DNA of 64,000 nucleotides from Parelaphostrongylus tenuis (taxonomy: Eukaryota > Nematoda > Chromadorea > Rhabditida > Metastrongylidae): NCBI GenBank assembly GCA_019055375.1, contig JAHQIW010001435.1, positions 62,001-126,000 on the forward strand, written 5' to 3'. The notes under the pieces were generated by a model. That model was not told where the DNA came from, ran no database searches, and saw nothing but the letters and a program-made list of their open reading frames with translations. Below are positions 58,601 to 64,000 of the stretch, piece after piece. Each line of letters begins with the position of its first letter. Position 1 is the stretch's first letter. A program made the translations under genes and the position numbers.

Positions 58601-61600
58601 TTTTTTCAAAACTCATGCTTTTATGTTCACTTCCATAGTCGCCATTTTGACAAAGAATGTAAAGGTGCGCGCAGTATTTTTCACAACGTGCGCTGTGGAG
58701 AGCGAATGGGTTGCTTTCATGTAAACTGCAGTATTTCCTCATTTCATGGTCATCTCGTTTCCAATAAAACTGTGCTTCCTTTTCTCTACTCGAACAGTTG
58801 TTTGGATAGATTGTTAGACTAACCTTGAATGTATAGATAGTCGCTGTGTAGTTGGGTGGATAATATGCGGCACATCGGGCTCCAGGTTCCCAAAGTTGTG
58901 CTTCGTAAACGGAAATTTCATGAACGAACACACTAGGAATGCACATCACAGAAACACACACGTAGATGATCGCGCACAACTTCCAGGCGAATCGAGGACG
59001 TTGCCAACTACTGAAATGCAAGCATAAAAGCGTTTGAAAGTTTTCTGAGTAGTTAACAGTGAGTTTTGACTTCTTGCCTTATAAAATGATCATTTATATT
59101 AGAAAAGCTATTATATTTGTTTATTAGCTCCTTAAAACCCTCATTTAGAGACTGTAAATTGTTCCAACAGCTCTAGAATATACTTCGCTACACGAATTTC
59201 TATGAAGCAATACAGATATTTCAATTGGTGATACACATTAACCCTTCCAAATTATTTAATCAGTAAAGAGTGTTCATTTGGAAATCACGTAAAGATGGCT
59301 ATCAATGATTTCAGCTGTACGTGAGATCGATATCATAGCATATATATCGATATAGATAGAGATAGCATCTCGCTCAAGTGAGAGTCGTGAAGATATAAAA
59401 TATCATTTTTTTATTTTATTGGGGTAAAACACAGGAAACTTTACTTCTTTGCTGCTTGCTTTGAGAGCTGAATCAGCTTCGATAGAAAGGAATTTTTTCG
59501 CCTTACCGCGGAGAAACTATACTCGATTTTTTACTTTCTACTTCAAAACAATGAGCACGTTCAAATGTTAATTGCTACGCAAATTATCCTAAGATTCCGT
59601 AGATAAGAGCTGTCTGTGCTGTGAATTCGGCGCGTGTGTACAATTTTTCCCGGAATTCGTTATACCTACTTTTTCCTTCTAAAATACTTTTGTTATTCTC
59701 ACCTAAGTTGGGCTCAAAATCAGGTGGGTTGAACAAAATTTTGCGACCGTTAAACATTCATATCAACAGTGGGTGCGTCATAATAATCCTCTCACTTTAA
59801 AGATGGCTGAGAAAGGTGGATAACAAATGAGGCCAATGCAGCCTGCACAAAAAGTGGATCATGAAAAGGATAAGTTACCAAGAAGCTGCAATTTCATCTA
59901 GCAAAAGTTTTTATCTCACCTTTTCTGACACTATGTGACATAGCTTTGAAAAAGCATTGTGTGATATTGAAAATCTTGATTGGAAACCTTTTGCCGGCAT
60001 GAATATGAACAATAATAATGAGGTAGTAATTTGAAAAAAAGTGAGAATGTTGTCACTTTTGTTGTTGTTTGATGTTCACAATAAAAAAAAGGAAAATTTT
60101 GGGAAAAAAATCTTTTATTACCAAAAAGCGCGTGTTTGTAAGTCCTTTTCTTGCAAAAGTTAAACCGCTGTTATCTATGAAGTTTCAGGGTATAATTCTA
60201 CATAGAATTCAATTCTAATCAGGTCGTAAGTTATTTGCCCTTCAACTTTCAACAAGTATATTTCAAAATATGGCGAAATGCATTTATTTAAGTGAAAACT
60301 ATTTAAGTATGCACAATAATGTGGAGTGCCCTGCATAAACATTGGCGTCAGCTGGGATTTGAACCTAGATCTCACTCTTTCCGAGAGCATATGCTAACCG
60401 TTGCACCACGCTCCCGGAAAAGTGAGATCTGGGTTCGACTCCCGGCTGACGCAAATGTTTTTGCAGAGCACTCCACAATACTGGGTATATTACAAGGTCA
60501 TACCACCGCAAGAAGCGGTCAGATTGACGTACTGCGATTGAAAACTATTGACCATGTATTTTTGATTACAAAAAAATTAGTTTGCTTGTTATAAGGTGGT
60601 GAACTTCTACTTTACCGTCTCTATAAGTCTGCAAAGACCTTACAATCGTAGGTGCTCAGATAATCAGAAAATCAATTTTACCACATCAGTATCAATTTAG
60701 GGTAAAAAATGATACAATGTAGAATTTGCTCCACTCCTCACCAAATCTTCAAAATGAGAAAGTCGTTCTCATAAAACACTTTAATTGTTTCTTTTCTTGA
60801 AAGAAAGTAAAACAGCCATAGCATCTTTGGCTAATTGTTCAATTCTGCTCAAAAATGTCATTCAGTTATTGGTGAAAATGCGAAAGCTGTAAGATGATCG
60901 CCGATAAATTCTATTCGATGTTTGGAACACGGATTTTGCCATCACTCGTTTATAATCACCTTCAATAATGTAAACATGAAATTATACACCGAACGAGACT
61001 AAGAAAATAACCTCAAACCAAATTAATTGGTTTTACTTCTCTTTACACGTATAACTTATATTTTTTGGAAACAACGCATCACGGAAAATAAAGTCCTTGA
61101 CAGTTTAAAGTTGCGCTTTAATTATGTTTGAGGGGTAATGATAAGGGGCAAAGCTCTTAGCGTTGATCAATCCCTAAATGAACGCGCCACGCATTCGACT
61201 TTGTCAATCACAGTTCAAGGCGATTTGGTGCATATTACGTAAGCCATGATTTTCGTTGCCTCAATTGGGTCTGTGCTGCTGTACTTCCAAACATATCTGG
61301 TTTCAATTTACGAGTCAAAGGTAAAGGAAAGGCTTGGTGACTACGGTTTCCGAGATTGTACCAACGATAATGTGTGTATTGCACTGCGCCTCTAAAAACT
61401 GCGCGACAGGGGCTTCATGCTCTTGTTTAAGATTGAAAATCTCAACCATTTTATGTATTCAGTTACGCACTTACCTATTAAGCTGAGTGACTCGTAACGT
61501 CATTCGCCTTATAAATGCCATTGCCACCGCCAGCCACAGCGATGTTGTATGTAGTGTGATACTGAGTACGACATGCCACAATAAGAATTGCATCCAGCCG

Positions 61601-61618
61601 TAGGTATATGTCGGACTA
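52691..61618 (-). CDS. Rhodopsin-type peptide receptor (SRW/DMSR-like), TM3-TM7, 5' end missing
   Basis: Five minus-strand exons with matching phases: 61,475-61,618; 58,824-59,010; 54,385-54,527; 54,036-54,161; 52,691-52,835 (about 247 residues). Exon 1: Y-G-W-M-Q-F then L-H-T-T-S-L-W-L-A-V-A-M-A-F-I-R-R (TM3; I-R-R replaces the DRY motif, as in nematode SRW-type receptors). Exon 2: TM4 (W-K-L-C-A-I-I-Y-V-C-V-S-V-M-C-I-P) and loop 2 with G-A-R-C. Exon 3: TM5 end V-I-P-C-I-L-L-M-I-L and basic loop 3 R-D-A-E-R-N-R-R-K-L. Exon 4: TM6 with V-T-E-L-P-Q-G. Exon 5: TM7 with L-L-N-S-S-V-N-F-V-L-Y-C and a short tail. These are hallmarks of FMRFamide/myosuppressin-type receptors; the ligand is unknown. 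A GTGAGT just before the stop may splice to a longer tail. Introns of 2.5 and 4.3 kb hold SINEs, mariners and a tRNA-core element. TM1-2 were not found and may lie beyond 61.6 kb. Confidence 0.85.
52960..53190 (-). mobile_element. SINE family B, decayed copy
   Basis: Minus orientation. TTCTCCCAGACAAATCTACC, TTTGGTGAGCATTGGGGCAG and GTATCGCAGAGCCATTTCTA correspond in order to the consensus body and head. In the last intron of the receptor gene. Confidence 0.5.
53520..53735 (-). mobile_element. SINE family B, head-truncated
   Basis: GGCGTTGATCAATCCCTGAA (53,549), CTTGAGGTGACTGAATATAT, CACAAGTCTGGTACCAG and CACCGACCTCAGAGG. The tRNA head is absent. In the last intron of the receptor gene. Confidence 0.75.
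55560..55636 (+). mobile_element. RTE 3'-end fragment
   Basis: CGCTCAAGTTACTTAGTGAC and ACACGTGGTATAGGTGATAG align with the terminal 60-70 bp of the 28.3-kb RTE. In the 4.3-kb receptor intron. Confidence 0.6.
55983..56290 (+). mobile_element. SINE family B
   Basis: Head GAGCGCATGTGGCACAGTG, body GGTCGGTAAAATGGTACC, GGGAGGATAAGCAACAC, tail GATTGACCAATGCCAAGAG. In the receptor intron. Confidence 0.75.
56930..57690. mobile_element. Long-TIR element (family D), decayed
   Basis: Arm-like sequences at 56,935-57,020 (AGTAATCATTCAATAGCTTG) and 57,090-57,180 with the GCTGGGCAGGACTC block near 57,078. Alignment to the better copies is loose. In the receptor intron. Confidence 0.45.
57766..58345. mobile_element. 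Foldback mariner: two inverted 5' halves
   Basis: Left end GGCCGTTCTAAAAGTATTGG and right end (complement TTAGGTCGTTCCATAATTAA) are mariner-like TIRs. Both arms continue through the same 5' non-coding region into AAGATGGAGCTGTCGTGG. The plus arm encodes M-E-L-S-W-K-Q-I-C-L-L-L-M-H-D-W, then H-A-A-R-K-I-N. The minus arm encodes M-E-L-S-W-E-G-I-R-F-L-L-M-H-E-W and, after shifts, D-T-V-A-E-M-T-A-R-R-W-F. There is no catalytic domain; the arms meet near 58,000-58,030. In the receptor intron. Confidence 0.85.
59011..60295. other. Receptor intron, no further element recognised
   Basis: AT-rich. Includes a short ATATCGATATAGATAGAGAT tract near 59,343. Confidence 0.4.
60300..60500. mobile_element. 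Hairpin of two fused tRNA-like cores
   Basis: A minus-strand core (about 60,349-60,408) runs directly into a plus-strand core (60,405-60,453). GCGTCAGCTGGGATTTGAAC is the near-complement of GGTTCGACTCCCGGCTGACG. TIRs ACAATAATGTGGAGTGCCCT and AGAGCACTCCACAATACTGG enclose it, followed by the tail hairpin ACCGCAAGAAGCGGT. In the first receptor intron. Confidence 0.75.
61145..61430 (-). mobile_element. SINE family B
   Basis: GCGTTGATCAATCCCTAAAT tail at 61,161, CACAGTTCAAGGCGATTTGG body, and head complement CTCTAAAAACTGCGCGACAG near 61,390. In the receptor intron, 45 bp from an exon. Confidence 0.7.
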
Positions 61619-62391
61619 CTGCAAAGTAAGTGTAAGCTTTGACTGAGTAACGATGCTTGCTCGATATGAACACTCTATCTGGTACTAGTAGATTAACTCT
61701 AGCTTAATGGAAAGAATTTCAATCTTATTTGAAGCGAAACGCATATTAAATTCTTATTGTCCTTTTCTTTATTTGAAACTTACACGAGGTTGGAACTTCC
61801 TTTTTCTCAAAACTCGACGTCTAACGTTTCGGAGGCAACGTCTTCGTCAGAGCCTTATTTAGATTTTTATGAGAGCGGTCACCGGTTTAGTGTGGCATAA
61901 TTTGTAAAAATTGAGCTGTTAAAATTCTTATTGTCGGCAAATCTATGGACCGGTCATATGATAAGAAGACAGACGACAGATGGACAGAATGAACTATAAA
62001 GTGCACCCGATCCAGAGGTCGACCACAGCTACACTCACAGTTGCCGATATTTTACAGATCACGGTATGAAACTCGCGCCGGGCTCCATGCTTGAATCAAT
62101 TCACCACCATGGACGATTATCGCGAGAAGAATAAATGAATGGAAAATGTGCTGAGTACGCACAATCCGTGAAGACGGACGGTCCAAGTATCCAAGTATTG
62201 CCGGGAAATAATGGAAAATACATAAAAGGTTGAAGATAACGTCATAATTAACTTTCTGCAAATACGGTGTGCACAGCGATTTGCAAAATTTAAAAGTGTC
62301 GCTTGAGACCGGTACCACTAGTCATCCTTCAACTTTGATAAAGTGGATGGTCCAAATGAACAAATCACGTTGATCAAAATGATTCCTAATT
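61619..62391. other. No exon recognised; GAAACGTTAG motif
   Basis: I searched for the TM1-TM2 exon of the receptor on the minus strand and did not find it. At 61,816-61,853 the minus strand reads CTGACGAAGACGTTGCCTCC followed by GAAACGTTAGACG, a hammerhead-like order of blocks with a changed core. Confidence 0.4.
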
Positions 62392-62592
62392 AGGTAAAAA
62401 ACTTCACTAAAAACTCGAAGGAAAGGTATAATATGATAAAAATACCAGCTAGCTAGCAGTTGAGTGCGAAAACACTCTGTGTTAGGTGAATGTTTCACCT
62501 GACATAGAGTGCAAAGAGTAGGTCGTCGATAACTATATATAAGGAGTGTGACGCTCCCGAGAGAACTGACTATGAAAAGATCGACAGACGAC

Positions 62593-62655
62593 GGGTTCTG
62601 CCCGGCTGATGAGTCTGTAAAGACGAAACACGTGTCTCGGGGTGTACAAGAGCTC
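62593..62655 (+). ncRNA. Type I hammerhead ribozyme, copy 1
   Basis: Outer stem I GGGUUCU (62,593-99) with AGAGCUC (62,649-55); inner stem I CCCGG with UCGGG (5 bp, one wobble); an internal loop of G opposite GUGUACA between them; core CUGAUGA (62,606-12); stem II GUCU/AGAC with GUAA loop; GAAA (62,625-28); minimal stem III (A-U, C-G closing ACGU); predicted cleavage after GUC at 62,636. All conserved core nucleotides are present. The stem I internal loop and GUAA loop II are placed for the tertiary contact of fast natural ribozymes. Confidence 0.92.
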
Positions 62656-62912
62656 TTACCAGACCACATGACATGTTGGCTCAAGTAATAATGAAAGGAT
62701 CTATTGAAGTTTGAGCGTGGTCTTAATAAAGCACTCGAAGGAAAGGTATAATATGATAAAAATACCAGCCAGCTAGCAATCGAGTGCGAAAACACTCTGT
62801 GTTAGGCGAATGTTTCACCTGACATAGAGTGTAAAGAGTAGGTCGTCGATAACTATATATAAGGAGTGTAACGCTCCCGAGAGAACTGACTAAGAAAAGA
62901 TCGACAGACGAC

Positions 62913-62976
62913 GGGTTCTGCCCCGGCTGATGAGTCTGTAGGGACGAAACACGTGTCTCGGGGTGTACAAGAGCTC
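62913..62976 (+). ncRNA. Type I hammerhead ribozyme, copy 2
   Basis: Same fold with compensating or neutral differences: inner stem I is one pair longer (CCCCGG/UCGGGG), stem II closes GUAG with a U-G pair, core CUGAUGA (62,927-33) and GAAA (62,946-49) intact, cleavage after GUC at 62,957. Cleavage of a transcript at both sites would release a 321-nt monomer. Confidence 0.92.
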
Positions 62977-63080
62977 TTACCAGACCACATAACATGTTGG
63001 CTCAAATAATAATGAAAGGATCTATTGAAATTTGAGCGGCGTGGTCTTAATAAAGCACTCGAAGGAAAGGTAAAAACTTC

Positions 63081-63925
63081 TTTGAAACTTTTTGCCGTAT
63101 CATATATCTGTCCTCCCAAATTTACCGCATCACTGTGGCGTTCCTGCATGTCGGAACGCGTAGTATCGGGATCCAGTCTCTAACGTGGTCTCACAAGATG
63201 TGAAATTATCCAACATTCCCACATGGAAATTCCAGATTGGAACTGACCGTACCACGAATATCTCGTCTTGGTAGCCACTACTTACAAGGTTGTGATCTCT
63301 TTTTGATCCACAAGAGCCGACGACTGTCCTAATATGGTGAAGATCTGAGGAAAGTTTTGGCTAGGCTGACCCCAAGAATCTAGGAAAAAACATCCAATCC
63401 AGCATTATACATCTGCACTGATCAACTTAATGAGTGAAAGTTGGAACCGAGTCGAGCTTTTATATTATATGATAAAGCTTAGAATCTTTAGTTCAAAACA
63501 ATTCGTCTTTTTAAACTCATTGTTGATCGCAGTAGCTCCGCAACGCACATCCGACTTGATCAGAGATCTCTATGCTCTTACTCAAAGTAGGTTTTTTCTA
63601 TGGAGTTTTCACTTTGAAAAGCAATAAACAGAATACGTGCATGTGTGTAACACTGGACTTCCACACACCCTTCCAGTTATCATCTACAACTTCTTCTAAA
63701 CCGAGAAATCTATCGATACGCCAGGTTCATTTCATTTCATGGCTTGTATCACCTAGTATCTATCTTGCAAAATACATTTTGTTCCCTTTATGATGTAGCT
63801 ATTGGAAAAACAATAAAAACCAAAGTTGCTCTTTGTTAGTACTTTATTATGCTTAGTTCTATATCTGTATCACAGTACTTCAAGAAGAAAGGAAAATTGG
63901 GACCATTTCCGTTACCTTTGCACTA
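63081..63925. other. No gene recognised
   Basis: Plus frames at 63,430-63,627 and 63,572-63,793 lack splice borders and domains. Confidence 0.4.
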
Positions 63926-63929
63926 TTTC

Positions 63930-64000
63930 AGCCCTTGGAGAAAACGCACTTTTCCAATTTTTCTAACGTTTTAGTAATCATTCAATAGCTGAAGCCTCGA
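63930..64000. mobile_element. Start of a long-TIR element (family D), cut by the window end
   Basis: GTTTTAGTAATCATTCAATAGCTGAAGC matches, in pieces, the arm sequence seen at 56.96 and 8.37 kb. Confidence 0.4.

Larger units (their letters stand above)
62406..63067 (+). mobile_element. Retrozyme-like tandem dimer with hammerhead ribozymes
   Basis: Two head-to-tail units (about 62,413-62,732 and 62,733-63,056; 320 and 324 nt, differing at few positions) plus the first 11 nt of a third. Flanks repeat AGGTAAAAAACTTC (62,392-62,405) and AGGTAAAAACTTC (63,068-63,080), a candidate target-site duplication. Each unit has a 17-bp hairpin (62,474-62,510; 62,794-62,830), a CTATATATAAGG box and one hammerhead. 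No protein is encoded; the minus-strand frames across it repeat because the units repeat. This matches metazoan retrozymes: short tandem units with type I hammerheads, mobilised in trans and expected to yield unit-length, possibly circular, RNA. Expression is inference. Confidence 0.85.

Noticed and set aside
58424..58822. 132-codon plus frame
   Set aside because: Mostly lies beside or opposite the minus-strand receptor exon, and has no splice support or domain.
62406..63067. CRISPR-like or simple satellite array
   Set aside because: Only two full units, no short repeat-spacer pattern, and the ribozyme plus flanking duplication fit a transposed dimer better.
62322..63149. Minus-strand frames of 90-157 codons over the ribozyme dimer
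   Set aside because: The same peptide appears twice because the DNA unit is tandemly repeated; no known domain, and the plus-strand RNA structure explains the conservation.

Overview
The window looks like intergenic and intronic DNA of a parasitic nematode, most likely a strongylid such as a hookworm. It is AT-rich, and its real genes are split into short exons with nematode splice signals (TTTTCAG acceptors, many introns of 45-80 nt). Long introns are filled with mariner relics, an RTE-type LINE, tRNA-derived SINEs and many hairpin-forming elements. Most open frames in the window are chance. Species assignment is inference from element types and gene style.

Two genes could be reconstructed exon by exon, with splice phases that agree at almost every junction. 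One is a plus-strand tetraspanin-like gene (17,647-24,393, nine exons, start codon 6 nt behind a trans-splice-type acceptor, CCCG motif in the large loop). The other is a minus-strand rhodopsin-type peptide receptor of the nematode SRW/DMSR kind (52,691-61,618, five exons covering TM3 to TM7, 5' end missing). Partial or candidate exons of unrecognised genes lie at 7.6-7.9, 13.5-13.7, 24.5-24.7 (convergent with the tetraspanin), 35.6-35.9, 37.3-37.9, 39.5, 48.6 and 50.4 kb.

Layout: 0-17 kb is mainly transposon debris (mariners at 1.0, 4.5-5.5, 12 and 16.5 kb, long-TIR elements, SINEs). 17.6-24.7 kb holds the tetraspanin and a convergent gene tail. 25-27 kb is empty AT-rich DNA. 27.0-28.3 kb is a 5'-truncated RTE with three in-frame stops. 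28-52 kb is repeats with scattered exons. 52.7-61.6 kb is the receptor gene with TE-laden introns. 62.4-63.1 kb is a self-cleaving-ribozyme element.

The most striking finds are two. First, a tandem dimer of a roughly 320-nt unit at 62,406-63,067, flanked by a candidate target-site duplication. Each unit carries a complete type I hammerhead ribozyme, the architecture of a retrozyme. Diverged relatives with broken cores lie at 46.3-46.7 kb and possibly 14.3 kb. Second, a recurrent family of terminal-inverted-repeat elements whose core is an almost perfect tRNA cloverleaf. The TIRs extend the acceptor stem, and the cloverleaves often occur as head-to-head inverted pairs.
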